DNA from: Achromobacter xylosoxidans A8
GTDB lineage: Bacteria; Pseudomonadota; Gammaproteobacteria; Burkholderiales; Burkholderiaceae_B
Length of the DNA stretch: 64,000 nucleotides
NCBI RefSeq assembly: GCF_000165835.1
Contig: NC_014640.1
Span: forward strand, 5,270,001-5,334,000
Direction of reading: 5' to 3'
A program made the translations under genes and the position numbers. Within the stretch, counting starts at the first letter, position 1; each line of letters begins with the position of its first letter. Positions 46,963-55,892 of the stretch are shown here, one piece after another. Under the pieces are notes generated by a model. That model was not told the DNA's origin and ran no database searches. It saw nothing but the letters and a program-made list of their open reading frames with translations.

Positions 46963-47712
46963 TCAGACCACCTTCGCTTCGTTCTTGAGTTTGTCCACCA
47001 GGGCCGCGACATCGGACACCTTGATGCCGGCCTTGCGGGCGGGCGGCTCGCTGACCTTCAGCGTCTTCAGGCGCGGCGCGGCGTCCACACCCAGTTCTTC
47101 AGGCGTGACGGTGTCCAGTTGCTTCTTCTTGGCCTTCATGATGTTGGGCAGCGTGACGTAGCGCGGCTCGTTCAGGCGCAGGTCGGTGGTGACGATGGCC
47201 GGCAGCTTCAAGGTCAGCGTTTCCAGGCCGCCGTCGACTTCGCGCGTGACCATGACCTTGCCGTCGGCCAGCTCGACCTTGCTGGCGAACGTGGCTTGCG
47301 GCCAGTCCAGCAGCGCGGCCAGCATCTGGCCGGTCTGGTTGGCGTCGTCGTCGATGGCTTGCTTGCCCAGGATCACCAGCTGCGGCTGTTCCTTGTCGAC
47401 CAGCGCCTTCAACAGCTTGGCCACGGCCAGCGGCTGCAGCTCGGCATCGGTCTGGACCAGCACGCCGCGGTCGGCGCCGATGGCCATGGCCGTGCGCAGC
47501 GTTTCCTGGCATTGCGCAACGCCGCAAGAAACCGCCACGACCTCGGCCACCGCGCCCTTCTCCTTCAGGCGGGTCGCTTCCTCGACGGCAATCTCGTCAA
47601 AGGGGTTCATGGACATCTTCACATTGGCGATATCCACGCCGGTTTGATCAGACTTGACGCGCACCTTGACGTTGTAGTCAACGACGCGCTTGACAGGTAC
47701 CAGTATTTTCAT
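46963..47712 (-). CDS. etfB: Electron transfer flavoprotein beta subunit
   Basis: This 249-residue protein is EtfB, with [19 protein letters not shown] at the start, [11 protein letters not shown] and the AMP-binding [13 protein letters not shown]. The start at 47712 has GGGAG upstream; the in-frame ATG at 47727 is less likely. EtfB binds AMP and pairs with EtfA. The gene lies 46 bp after a CoA-transferase gene whose own start overlaps an acyl-CoA dehydrogenase gene, so dehydrogenase, transferase, etfB and etfA could be one transcript from the 50.2-kb promoter. Confidence 0.97.
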   Translation of the reverse strand: MKILVPVKRVVDYNVKVRVKSDQTGVDIANVKMSMNPFDEIAVEEATRLKEKGAVAEVVAVSCGVAQCQETLRTAMAIGADRGVLVQTDAELQPLAVAKLLKALVDKEQPQLVILGKQAIDDDANQTGQMLAALLDWPQATFASKVELADGKVMVTREVDGGLETLTLKLPAIVTTDLRLNEPRYVTLPNIMKAKKKQLDTVTPEELGVDAAPRLKTLKVSEPPARKAGIKVSDVAALVDKLKNEAKVV

Positions 47713-47758
47713 CGGGCAATCTCCCATGGCTTGAATCCTTCATCTCGATGCAGGCGCA

Positions 47759-49003
47759 TCAACGAACCGCCTGCGCCGCGCGCAACCGCGCCACGGCGTC
47801 CTCGTCGTAGCCGGCTGCCTGCAGGATTTCGTCCGTATGCTCGCCCAGCAGCGGCGCGCGGCGGCGCACCGCGCCCGGCGACTCGCTCAGCTTGACCGGA
47901 ACCCCTACGATGCTTACCGGGCGGCAGGCGCCAGGCTGCTCCACCTCCACCAGCATCTCCCGACGCGCATAGTGCTCATCCTGGAATATCTCCGCAGCGG
48001 TGTAGACCGGCCCGAATGGCACTTTCCCGCCCAGCGCCGCGCCGATCTCGTCCTTGGTGCGCACGGCGGTGTATGCCTCCACCGCATCGATGACCTGCTG
48101 CTGATTCCGCACGCGCGCCGCGTTGGTGGCGAACGCCGGATCCTTGGCCATGTCCGGGCGGCCGATGAGGCCGGCCAGCGTCTCCCAGAACGCATCCGTC
48201 GCGCAGGCAATCGACACATGGCCGTCCAACGACCGGAACAAGCCGAACGGACACAGCAAGGGATGCCGGTTCCCCTCCGCCTTGGGCGCCTGGCCGGTAT
48301 AGGAGTATTGATAGACGATGCGTTCGCACATGGCCAGCACGGCGTCGGTCATGGCCACATCGACGAACTGCCCCCGGCCAGTCCGTTGCACATGGCGGAC
48401 CGCCGCCAGCACGCCCACGCACAGCATCAGCGCCGGCACCGTGTCGCCCACGCCTGGCCCTACTTTTGTCGGCGTTTCGGCATTCGGCCCGGTGATGCCC
48501 ATCATTCCGCCCATCGCTTGCGAAACCACGTCATAGGCCGGCCAATGCGCATAGGGACTCGCTCCGCTGCGCGGATCGCCAAAGCCGCGCACCGTGCCGT
48601 ATATCAGTCGGGGATTGGTCTGCCGCAGCGTTTCATACGCGAGCCCCAGCCGCTCCATCACACCCGCGCGGAAGTTCTCGATGACGATGTCCGCGCCATC
48701 GATCAGCTGGCGCAGGATATCCCTGCCGGCTTCGCTCTTCAGATCGATGGCAATGGAACGCTTGTTGCGGTTGATGCTCTGAAAGTACCCGCCGTAGTCC
48801 CGGGTCGCATCCTCGGCCAGGAACGGTCCGGTCACCCGGGTTCCGTCGCCGCCCATGCCTTCCACCTTGATGACGTCGGCGCCATGGTCGGCCAATATCT
48901 GTGTGCAGAAAGGTCCTGCCAGCATCTGTGTGAGATCGATCACCCGCAATCCGGCGAGCGCGCCCGCCGCTCCCGTGGAGTCCTGGGGGAACGTCCGGCT
49001 CAT
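47759..49003 (-). CDS. Class III CoA transferase (CaiB/BaiF)
   Basis: This 414-residue protein has LAGLRVIDLTQMLAGPFCTQ, IENFRAGVMERLGL and Asp187 in PGVGDTVPAL, which matches the catalytic Asp of formyl-CoA transferase. It also shows the full C-terminal GEHTDEIL. It should move CoA between a dicarboxylate and a CoA donor. Unlike the racemase at 36922, its motifs fit a transferase. Coupled (ATGA) to the upstream acyl-CoA dehydrogenase, it may activate the acid oxidised by that enzyme. In C5 pathways similar enzymes act on itaconate, mesaconate or succinate. Confidence 0.92.
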   Translation of the reverse strand: MSRTFPQDSTGAAGALAGLRVIDLTQMLAGPFCTQILADHGADVIKVEGMGGDGTRVTGPFLAEDATRDYGGYFQSINRNKRSIAIDLKSEAGRDILRQLIDGADIVIENFRAGVMERLGLAYETLRQTNPRLIYGTVRGFGDPRSGASPYAHWPAYDVVSQAMGGMMGITGPNAETPTKVGPGVGDTVPALMLCVGVLAAVRHVQRTGRGQFVDVAMTDAVLAMCERIVYQYSYTGQAPKAEGNRHPLLCPFGLFRSLDGHVSIACATDAFWETLAGLIGRPDMAKDPAFATNAARVRNQQQVIDAVEAYTAVRTKDEIGAALGGKVPFGPVYTAAEIFQDEHYARREMLVEVEQPGACRPVSIVGVPVKLSESPGAVRRRAPLLGEHTDEILQAAGYDEDAVARLRAAQAVR

Positions 49004-50166
49004 GCCTGCACCTTGCCTAGCAGCGCATCGGAGATGATGCGCATCTGGATTTCAGAAGTGCCCTCGAAGATCTTTGTCAGGCGCGCATCGCGCCAATAGC
49101 GCTCCGCGGCGCAATGCGTGGTGTAGCCGGCGCCGCCGTGGACCTGCAGGCCTTCGCTGGTCACCCGTTCGCTCATTTCGCTGGCCAGCAGTTTGACCAT
49201 GGACGCCTCGGTGTCCGTGCGCACGCCGCGATCGATCTTCTCGCACACGGCGTAGAGCAAGGCGCGGGAGGCCTCGATCTGCGTCGCCATATCGGCGATC
49301 TTGAAGCGGATGGCCTGGAAGTCCGCAATCGGCCTGCCGAATTGCGCCCGCTGCTTGGCGTACTGGATCGAATCCTCCAGGCTGCCCTGCGCCAGGCCGA
49401 TGGAACGCGCCGCGGTGTGCGCACGCGCGGTTTCCAGGCCGGCGCAGGCCAGATAGAACGCCTTGCCCTCGTCGCCCACCATCGCCGAATGCGGCACGCG
49501 GCAGTTGTCGAATGCGAGCTCCCACGTCGTCCAGCCGTGATATCCGATCTTGGGGATGACGCTGCCCTGCACGCCCTCCGGCAGTTCGCCGCGCGGCTTT
49601 TCGATCATGAACGCGGACAGCCCTTTGTGGCGCGCCTGCGGATCGACCACGGGGTCGCTGCGGCAGATCACCAGAATGAAGTCCGCATCGTCGGCGAACG
49701 TGCACCAGTATTTGCTGCCCGTGATCAGCCAGTCGTCGCCGTCGCGCACCGCGCGGCAGGAGATGTTGGCCACATCCGAACCGGCGTTGGGCTCGGACAG
49801 GGAGAAAGCGCCTAGGAATTCGCCGCGCGCCATGCGTGGCAGGTACTCCGCCTTCTTCTGTGGCGTCAGGCCCTTGAGCGCGCCGATCAGCCCGTTGCCG
49901 CGCGCGATCAGGCTGCCCACGCTCATCCATCCGCGCGACAGTTGCTCCGCCACCAGACAGTACTCGTAGGCGCCCAACCCCAACCCGCCGTACTCCTCGG
50001 GAATCAGGATGCCGAAAAAGCCTAGCTCGGCCATTTCATCGATCAGTTCGCGAGGGATCTTCCCTTTCTCCGGGTCCAGTCGATTGGCCACGGGAAGCAC
50101 GCGTTCCATCGTGAATTGGCGCGCGGCCTCCTGGATCATGCGCCGCTCTTCGCTTTGTGCCTGCAT
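49000..50166 (-). CDS. Acyl-CoA dehydrogenase
   Basis: This 388-residue flavoenzyme has the motif SEPNAGSDVANI, the YAKQRAQFGRPI helix and QVHGGAGY. Glu368 in KIFEGTSEIQ is the base. The start at 50166 follows GAGGA; the longer upstream frame lacks support. It is the first gene of the minus-strand operon, with a GntR-type palindrome ATGTACGTACAT 32 bp upstream of the start. The adjacent transferase and the divergent mesaconyl-CoA-hydratase-like gene suggest methylsuccinyl-CoA or a related C5 thioester as substrate. Known methylsuccinyl-CoA dehydrogenases are longer (about 550), so this is only a hypothesis. Confidence 0.93.
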   Translation of the reverse strand: MQAQSEERRMIQEAARQFTMERVLPVANRLDPEKGKIPRELIDEMAELGFFGILIPEEYGGLGLGAYEYCLVAEQLSRGWMSVGSLIARGNGLIGALKGLTPQKKAEYLPRMARGEFLGAFSLSEPNAGSDVANISCRAVRDGDDWLITGSKYWCTFADDADFILVICRSDPVVDPQARHKGLSAFMIEKPRGELPEGVQGSVIPKIGYHGWTTWELAFDNCRVPHSAMVGDEGKAFYLACAGLETARAHTAARSIGLAQGSLEDSIQYAKQRAQFGRPIADFQAIRFKIADMATQIEASRALLYAVCEKIDRGVRTDTEASMVKLLASEMSERVTSEGLQVHGGAGYTTHCAAERYWRDARLTKIFEGTSEIQMRIISDALLGKVQA

Positions 50167-50197
50167 TCTCGTCCTCGCCCAAAAATTGACACTCGTA

Positions 50198-50331
50198 ATG
50201 TACGTACATATTATTTGCGGGAAAGCTGCTGTGCAACCCTTTTTGAAAAATAAAATTCGCCTTATAGGCTTGTTCTTCTTGCTTTCCAGGATTTGACATG
50301 GAGGTTTTTGATATGCAATATGTACGAACAT
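50198..50331. promoter_or_regulatory. Two GntR-type operator sites in a divergent promoter
   Basis: ATGTACGTACAT (50198-50209, perfect palindrome) and ATGTACGAACAT (50320-50331, one mismatch) lie in the 220-bp gap between the acyl-CoA dehydrogenase operon (minus) and the mesaconyl-CoA-hydratase-like operon (plus). The GT-N4-AC core is the symmetry favoured by HutC-type GntR proteins. The same two versions occur again upstream of the Bug gene at 55.6-55.8 kb, which supports common control by the GntR encoded at 52580-53365. Confidence 0.75.
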
Positions 50332-50386
50332 TAACCAGCAACGCAGCCAGACTGGCGCCGCGCACCCCGGACGGGAGAATGGGCAG

Positions 50387-51454
50387 ATGGGACTGAGCAA
50401 TGACCGCAGGGGCAATTTCTTCGAGGACTTCCGGCTGGGCATGAAGATCCGCCACGCCACGCCGCGCACCCTCACCGACGGCGACCGCAGCCTCTATATC
50501 GGACTCACCGGCAGCCGCAGCGCGCTGCACACCGCCCACAGCAATGCCGAGCTGCTGGGTTGCGGCAACTGGCCTCTCGAGGATCTGCTGGTGTTCAACA
50601 CCGCCTTCGGCAAGACCGTGCCGGACATTTCATTGAACGCGGCGGCAAACCTGGGCTACGCGGAAGTGCAGTTCATCGCGCCCATGTACCCGGGCGATAC
50701 CCTCGCCGTCGAGTCCGAGATCATCGGCTTGAAGGAAAACTCCAGCCGCAAGACAGGCGTCGTCTATGTGCGTTCAACCGCAAGCAACCAGCGCCACCAG
50801 CAGATCCTGCAATGGGTGCGCTGGGTCATGGTGCACAAGAGGGACCCGCAGGCCGCATGCCCCGAACCCCTGGTGCCCTCAATGCAGGCGGCCATCGGCG
50901 CCGCGCAGCTGAGGCAGCACGGATACACGCCGCAAGCCCTGCGCATTACCGAAGTGACGGCCGCCGAGGAACTCTGGGAAGACTACGACGAGGGCCAACG
51001 CATCGACCACCCTGGCGCAATGACCATCAATGACAGCGATCACAGCATCGCCACGCGCCTCTACCAGAACACCGCTCGGGCACACTTCGACGGCTACGCG
51101 ATGAGCGCGCAAGGCGGCCAACGGCTGGTCTATGGCGGGCATGTCATGTCGCTATGCCGCGCCCTGTCCTACGACGGACTGGAAAACGGCCTTTCCATCC
51201 TGGCCATCAATGGCGGCAGCCACGTGAACCCCACCTACGCGGGCGACACCATCGCCTGCGCCACCACAGTGTTGCAACGCATCGACCTGGGACAGGCCCA
51301 CATGGGCGCCCTGCGCCTGCGCACCATCGGCATCAAGAACGCCGGCGCCGCATCCATCGCCTTTCCCGATCCCGGCGTCGGCCGGCCCAGCCATCCGGCG
51401 CAAGTCGTGCTGGACATCGACTACACCATCGCCATGCCCAGGCGCCGAGTCTGA
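50387..51454 (+). CDS. Mesaconyl-CoA hydratase-like (double-hotdog MaoC)
   Basis: This 355-residue protein has two hotdog halves. Elements such as GNFFEDFRLG near the start, the RLVYGGHVMSLCRALSYDGL strand, AINGGSHVNPTYAGDT and the final VVLDIDYTIAMPR agree with mesaconyl-CoA (methylmalyl-CoA) hydratases such as Mch of Rhodobacter and the 3-hydroxypropionate cycle. The reaction would hydrate mesaconyl-CoA to beta-methylmalyl-CoA, or itaconyl/citramalyl relatives. The next gene encodes a CitE-type lyase, which would cleave the product. The start at 50387 has GGGAGAATGGGC upstream. Two GntR-like sites lie upstream. Confidence 0.85.
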   Translation: MGLSNDRRGNFFEDFRLGMKIRHATPRTLTDGDRSLYIGLTGSRSALHTAHSNAELLGCGNWPLEDLLVFNTAFGKTVPDISLNAAANLGYAEVQFIAPMYPGDTLAVESEIIGLKENSSRKTGVVYVRSTASNQRHQQILQWVRWVMVHKRDPQAACPEPLVPSMQAAIGAAQLRQHGYTPQALRITEVTAAEELWEDYDEGQRIDHPGAMTINDSDHSIATRLYQNTARAHFDGYAMSAQGGQRLVYGGHVMSLCRALSYDGLENGLSILAINGGSHVNPTYAGDTIACATTVLQRIDLGQAHMGALRLRTIGIKNAGAASIAFPDPGVGRPSHPAQVVLDIDYTIAMPRRRV

Positions 51455-51502
51455 CCGGCCCGGGCGAACCCGCCTTCAACCACATCCCTTGCGAGCACCG
51501 AC

Positions 51503-52498
51503 ATGACTACTGCCATCCATCCCCGCGATGCGCTCTTCGCCGGCGAAAGCCCCTTCCCTGTGCTGCCTGTCTGCGAACATTTCGCCGGCAGCGAAAAGCT
51601 GATCGGCAAGGCCATGGACCTGCAGGCCGAGTATGGCCCGGTCTTCGACATCACCTGCGATTGCGAGGACGGCGCCGCGGCCGGCCAGGAACGCGTTCAT
51701 GCCGAGATGGTGGCAGGCATGATCAACTCGGCGCGCAACAAGTTTGACCGGGCCGGCGCGCGCATCCATGATCCGTCCCATCCCGCCTGGCGCCAGGACG
51801 TGGACATCATCGTGAGCCAGGCAGGCGGACGCGTCGCCTACATCACCATCCCCAAGGCCACCAGCTGGCAGCAGGCGGCCGAGGTCATCGGCTATATCGG
51901 CGAGACCGCGCGCAAGGCCGGCCTGGAAAGACAGATCCCCGCCCACGTCCTGGTGGAGACCCACGGCGCCCTGCGCGATGCCTTCCCGATCGCCGCCCTG
52001 CCTACCGTCGAGGTGCTGGATTTCGGCCTGATGGATTTCGTCAGCGGCCACCATGGCGCCATCGCGGCCAGCGCCATGCGCAGCCCGGGTCAGTTCGAAC
52101 ACGCGCTGCTGGTGCGCGCCAAGGCCGAGGTGGTGGCCGCGGCGCTGGCCCATGGCGTCGTCCCAGCCCACAACGTATGCCTGAATCTCAAGGATCCCGG
52201 CATCATCGCCGACGACGCCGGGCGCGCTCGCCGGCAGTTCGGCTTCCTGCGCATGTGGAGCATCTATCCCGCGCAGATCCAACCCATTGTGCAGGCGATG
52301 CAGCCCGAATTCTCGGAAGTCGAGGATGCCGCCAATATTCTGCTGGCCGCCCAGGACAATGACTGGGGCCCGATCCAGTATGAAGGCGAACTCCACGACC
52401 GCGCCACTTACCGCTACTTCTGGGAAGTCCTGCGCAAGGCCAGGATTACCGGCATGACGCTGCCGCCCGAGGCGCAACGCCGCTTCTTCGCCGATTGA
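51503..52498 (+). CDS. HpcH/HpaI (CitE-type) acyl-CoA lyase
   Basis: This 331-residue TIM-barrel has the CitE elements: CDCEDGAAAGQE (metal-ligand Glu/Asp region), YITIPKA, VLVETHGALRDAF (Glu) and LDFGLMDF (Asp), ending with a SIYPAQIQPI stretch. CitE-type enzymes cleave malyl-, methylmalyl- or citramalyl-CoA to an oxoacid and a shorter CoA ester. It lies 48 bp after the mesaconyl-CoA-hydratase-like gene, so beta-methylmalyl-CoA to propionyl-CoA plus glyoxylate, or citramalyl-CoA to acetyl-CoA plus pyruvate, are the likeliest reactions. It is about 331 residues, somewhat longer than CitE. Confidence 0.88.
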   Translation: MTTAIHPRDALFAGESPFPVLPVCEHFAGSEKLIGKAMDLQAEYGPVFDITCDCEDGAAAGQERVHAEMVAGMINSARNKFDRAGARIHDPSHPAWRQDVDIIVSQAGGRVAYITIPKATSWQQAAEVIGYIGETARKAGLERQIPAHVLVETHGALRDAFPIAALPTVEVLDFGLMDFVSGHHGAIAASAMRSPGQFEHALLVRAKAEVVAAALAHGVVPAHNVCLNLKDPGIIADDAGRARRQFGFLRMWSIYPAQIQPIVQAMQPEFSEVEDAANILLAAQDNDWGPIQYEGELHDRATYRYFWEVLRKARITGMTLPPEAQRRFFAD

Positions 52499-52579
52499 TC
52501 CGCGGGCGGTCCGAAGTCCGCAGGAAGGCGGGGCCTTACAATGCTCCCGAAGCCCACGCTCCCCCCTTCCAGGCACCTC

Positions 52580-53365
52580 ATGACCGCCACCCGAAAGAAC
52601 ACCCCGACCGCATCCGCTGGCGGCCAGCCTCGTTATGTGGAACTGGCCAATACGCTGTTGCGCGACATCCAGGAAGGCCGGCACGTGGTCGGCAGTCTGC
52701 TGCCCACGGAACACGAGCTGGCGGACCAGTATGGCGTCAGCCGGCATACGGTGCGCGCATCGCTGAAGAAGCTGGAAGACCTGGGCTATATCTCGCGCAA
52801 GAAGGCAGTGGGTACCCTGGTCGAAAGCGCGAACCCGGACACGGCCTTCGTACAATCGTTCGGCACGCCCGAAGACCTGATACGCGTCGCGGCCACGGAA
52901 GTGCGTGCCATCGAAGACGTGCGCCACGTCACCCTGGACCGCAACAAGGCGCGGCGCCTGGAGGCGCCCGTGGGCAGTTCCTGGGTCCTGCTCAGCGGAA
53001 CGCGCGAAGACGTGCGCCGGGCCGGCGCGCCGGTAGCGCAGGCGGACATCTATATCGACGCCACGCTGGCCGGCCTGGTCGACACGATCCGGCTCCAGCC
53101 CCAGACCCTGGTCAGTTCGCTGATCGAGCGCGAGTACGCGGTCGTCATCGACGAGATCCGGCAGATGGTCACCGCCACCCTGATCGAAGCCCCGCTGGCT
53201 GAGCGCCTGCGGGTCCAGGCCGGCAGCGCCGGCCTGCGTCTCATCCGGCACTACAAGGACGCGACCGGAAGAATCCTCGAAATCACCGACACCACCTACC
53301 CGGCCGACCGGGTAACCGTGGCGTTCCAGCTCAAGCGCAGCCTCAAGCCCAGCCTCAATCCGTAG
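52580..53365 (+). CDS. GntR-family (HutC/UTRA) transcriptional regulator
   Basis: This 261-residue regulator (start 52580 after AGG; ATG 52541 would add 13 residues) has a GntR winged helix (residues about 17-84: LLPTEHELADQYGVSRHTVR) and a C-terminal UTRA effector domain (about 105-255). Such proteins are usually repressors released by a pathway metabolite. It is the third plus-strand gene after the hydratase and lyase. Four ATGTACG(T/A)ACAT-like sites flank its gene set, two at 50.2 kb and two at 55.7 kb, so it probably controls the C5 module and the Bug/MFS pair. Confidence 0.9.
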   Translation: MTATRKNTPTASAGGQPRYVELANTLLRDIQEGRHVVGSLLPTEHELADQYGVSRHTVRASLKKLEDLGYISRKKAVGTLVESANPDTAFVQSFGTPEDLIRVAATEVRAIEDVRHVTLDRNKARRLEAPVGSSWVLLSGTREDVRRAGAPVAQADIYIDATLAGLVDTIRLQPQTLVSSLIEREYAVVIDEIRQMVTATLIEAPLAERLRVQAGSAGLRLIRHYKDATGRILEITDTTYPADRVTVAFQLKRSLKPSLNP

Positions 53366-53376
53366 GCTGCGGCCGC

Positions 53377-54585
53377 TCAAGCCGCGCGCCAGCCGGACCT
53401 CGAACCAAGCAGAAACAGCGCCATCAGCGGCAGGACGGCCAGCGCCCCATATGCCACGCCCAGGCTGGAGCGCTCCGCCATGAAGCCGAACGCCGGCGGA
53501 CCTATCACGACACCGATGTACGTGAAGAACATCGTCCCGCCGGTCACCGACGCCACCTTGCCGGCCGGAGCGAGACGCGCCAGTTCGCCAAGGAATACGC
53601 CATTCCAACCGATCGCCGTCGCGCCCAGCATCGCTGCCAGCAGACACAGCACGAGCAGGCTGGATTGCACAGGCGTGAACGCCAGCCCCAGGGCGCAGCC
53701 CGCCATCAGCACTGCGATCAGCATCAGCACGCCACGCGGTGAACGCGTCCGATCGGCGATCCTCCCCCATGCCACGCGTCCCACAATGCCCGCGCCCTGG
53801 GCTACCGCGTAGACCAACACGGCGCGCGCGACATCCAGTTGCAGATCCCGCTGCAGGAACACCATCAGGTAGCCGCTGACCGAAAGCTGGCACGCGGAAA
53901 ACAACAATGAAATGCCCGCCATGGTGCGCAGCTGCGGGCGCTGCAATACGTCCATCACCGGCCTGCGCCACTGCCCCGCCCCGCCAGCGCGCGGCACCGC
54001 CGGCTCGTCTAATTGCGCGCGCAGCCAGCTGGAGACGAGGGCGACCATGCAGGCCGTCCCCGCCAGGAAAAGCAAAGCCATGCGCCACGACGACAATGCC
54101 GCCAGCGCCGGCAGAATGGCCCCGGCCAGCAGGCCTCCCAGCGGCACTCCGGTCTGCTTCAGCGAAAAAACCGTGTACATCCGATCTTGCGCCGTCGTGC
54201 GCGCAAGAATGTGCGAACTGGCGGGTGTGATGATGCCGTAACCCAGGCCACACAGCAGCGCGGCGGCGTGCTGCGCAAACGGCGCCTCGACCGTCAGCAA
54301 CGCCAGGCCCACGGCCTGGAGCGCCAGGGCCAATTGCGATACGCGCACTGCACCCAGCCCTCCGACCAGCACACTACTCAATGCACTGCTCATCATCGCC
54401 CCGCCATAGACCACGGCGAGGAACAGGCCCACCTCCGCGGTGCGCGCACCGGGAATCAACGGAGCCAGTACGGCGAACGCCAGCGCGCCGGCGGTGCTGA
54501 CGGCCTGAATCGCCAGCGTGCAAGCCAGTATCGCCACCTGCCGCCGCCCGTCCCGCTGGACGCCAGCGTCATTCCGCCTTGGCAT
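53377..54585 (-). CDS. MFS transporter
   Basis: This 402-residue protein has about 12 hydrophobic membrane segments and an MFS-like loop (GRIADRTRSPRGV) between the halves. It is likely an inner-membrane secondary carrier for a metabolite such as a carboxylate; direction cannot be assigned. The gene overlaps the upstream Bug receptor by 17 bp on the same strand, suggesting co-expression from the 55.6-kb GntR-type sites. It converges on the GntR gene with an 11-bp gap. A receptor plus MFS pair is unusual, since Bug proteins normally serve TctAB systems. Confidence 0.9.
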   Translation of the reverse strand: MPRRNDAGVQRDGRRQVAILACTLAIQAVSTAGALAFAVLAPLIPGARTAEVGLFLAVVYGGAMMSSALSSVLVGGLGAVRVSQLALALQAVGLALLTVEAPFAQHAAALLCGLGYGIITPASSHILARTTAQDRMYTVFSLKQTGVPLGGLLAGAILPALAALSSWRMALLFLAGTACMVALVSSWLRAQLDEPAVPRAGGAGQWRRPVMDVLQRPQLRTMAGISLLFSACQLSVSGYLMVFLQRDLQLDVARAVLVYAVAQGAGIVGRVAWGRIADRTRSPRGVLMLIAVLMAGCALGLAFTPVQSSLLVLCLLAAMLGATAIGWNGVFLGELARLAPAGKVASVTGGTMFFTYIGVVIGPPAFGFMAERSSLGVAYGALAVLPLMALFLLGSRSGWRAA

Positions 54586-55540
54586 TGGCCGCCTTCACCG
54601 CCTCGCCCCAGCGCTCGACCTCGGCGCCGATAAAAGTGCTGAATTGCGCCGGCCCCATCACCTGCGGAATGGCGCCCAGTTCGGCCATGCGCTTGGTCCA
54701 TTGCGGCGCCTGGGCAATGCGGGTGATTTCGCCGGCCAGCCTGTCGACGACGGACTGCGGCATGTCCTTCGGTCCCACCACGCCTATCCAGGGATCGCCG
54801 CGGAACCCGGCATATCCCGATTCGGCGATGGTCGGCACCGATGCCAGCGTGGCGACACGCTGCTCGCTCGCCACGGCCAGCGCCTTCAACTTCCCGCTGC
54901 GCACCAGCGGTTCGGCAATCGACGCGACCTCGAACATGACATCCACCTGCCCACCCACCACATCGGTCATGGCCGCCACGCCACCCTTGTAGGGAATGTG
55001 GTTCAGCTTCACCCCGGCGCGCTGCTGGAACATTTCCATCACCAGATGATTGGTCACGCCATTGCCGCCCGATGCGTAGTTGATCGCGCCGGGATGCTTC
55101 CTGGCGTATTCGACCAGATCGGCAAGGCTCTTGAAACGGGACTCGGGATGGACGACCAGCACCAGCGGGAAGATGCCTATCATCGCCAGGGGCTGGAAAT
55201 CCGTCTTGCTGTCATAGCGCAGGTTCTTGTAGATCCAGCCATTGACCGCCAGCGGGCCGCTGGACGTGGCAAGCAGCGTGTAGCCGTCCGGCCGCGATCG
55301 CGCCACTTCCTCTGCGGCCAGCCCCGCCCCCACCCCAGGCTTGTTCTCGACGAAGAACGCCTGTCCCAGGTCGCCCGTCAACTGCTGCGCCAGCATGCGC
55401 GCAATCACGTCGGTAGTCTGCCCGGCGGGAAACCCCACCAACATCCGCACCGCTTTCTCGGGATACTCCGCGCACGCGGCGCCCGTCCATAGCGCGCACG
55501 CCGATAACAAAGCGCGCGATGCAAGTCTTGACCAGCCCAT
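54569..55540 (-). CDS. Bug/TctC-family periplasmic solute-binding protein
   Basis: This 323-residue receptor has a Sec signal (LASRALLSACALWTGAACA, cleavage near ACA/EYPEKA). Motifs are VRMLVGFPAGQTTD, VENKPGVGAG and LASVPTIAESGY. It is the first gene of a two-gene unit with the MFS transporter. The 352-bp upstream gap carries two GntR-type sites, so its ligand is probably the acid used by the C5 module (47.8-52.5 kb). Confidence 0.92.
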   Translation of the reverse strand: MGWSRLASRALLSACALWTGAACAEYPEKAVRMLVGFPAGQTTDVIARMLAQQLTGDLGQAFFVENKPGVGAGLAAEEVARSRPDGYTLLATSSGPLAVNGWIYKNLRYDSKTDFQPLAMIGIFPLVLVVHPESRFKSLADLVEYARKHPGAINYASGGNGVTNHLVMEMFQQRAGVKLNHIPYKGGVAAMTDVVGGQVDVMFEVASIAEPLVRSGKLKALAVASEQRVATLASVPTIAESGYAGFRGDPWIGVVGPKDMPQSVVDRLAGEITRIAQAPQWTKRMAELGAIPQVMGPAQFSTFIGAEVERWGEAVKAANAKAE

Positions 55541-55637
55541 GTTGTCACCTCCGTGCCGACGCTGTAGCGCGTCTGGTCTTTTCGTACATGCCCTGACGGA
55601 TACGCATCCGTCTGCACCCAGGTCTTTTCTTAGAACT

Positions 55638-55765
55638 AGGTACGTACATATTACGTTAAAACAAGAATTCAGCCGCTAGGGATTACGATAGTGACTAAAT
55701 TACTAGCAAATTTTGCTGGAGAGTTTTATGCCTGAGAATTTTCCAACATCTATTTGTACGAACAT
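55638..55765. promoter_or_regulatory. Two GntR-type sites upstream of the Bug/MFS operon
   Basis: AGGTACGTACAT (55638-55649) and TTGTACGAACAT (55754-55765) repeat the two site versions seen at 50.2 kb, with 116 bp between centres compared with 122 bp there. They lie in an AT-rich stretch 98 and 214 bp upstream of the Bug gene start. A looped GntR repressor is a natural model. Confidence 0.7.
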
Positions 55766-55814
55766 ATAAGAAGGCTGAATCTGCCCAACACGGGTCTACA
55801 GCTGGCGTTCCCCC

Positions 55815-55850
55815 ACATCCGCCATCCCGTGCCGGCGGGATGGCGGATGT
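55815..55850. repeat. 15-bp perfect inverted repeat after the SDR gene
   Basis: ACATCCGCCATCCCG and CGGGATGGCGGATGT form a perfect stem around TGCCGG, 43 bp beyond the SDR stop at 55893. It has no T-run on the minus strand. It could end the P450-ALDH-SDR transcript rho-independently in a weak way, or be a copy of a dispersed palindromic element. Confidence 0.5.
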
Positions 55851-55892
55851 CCGTGGCTAGGGCATTGCCCCCGCCTGGAGCCAACTCGCCCA

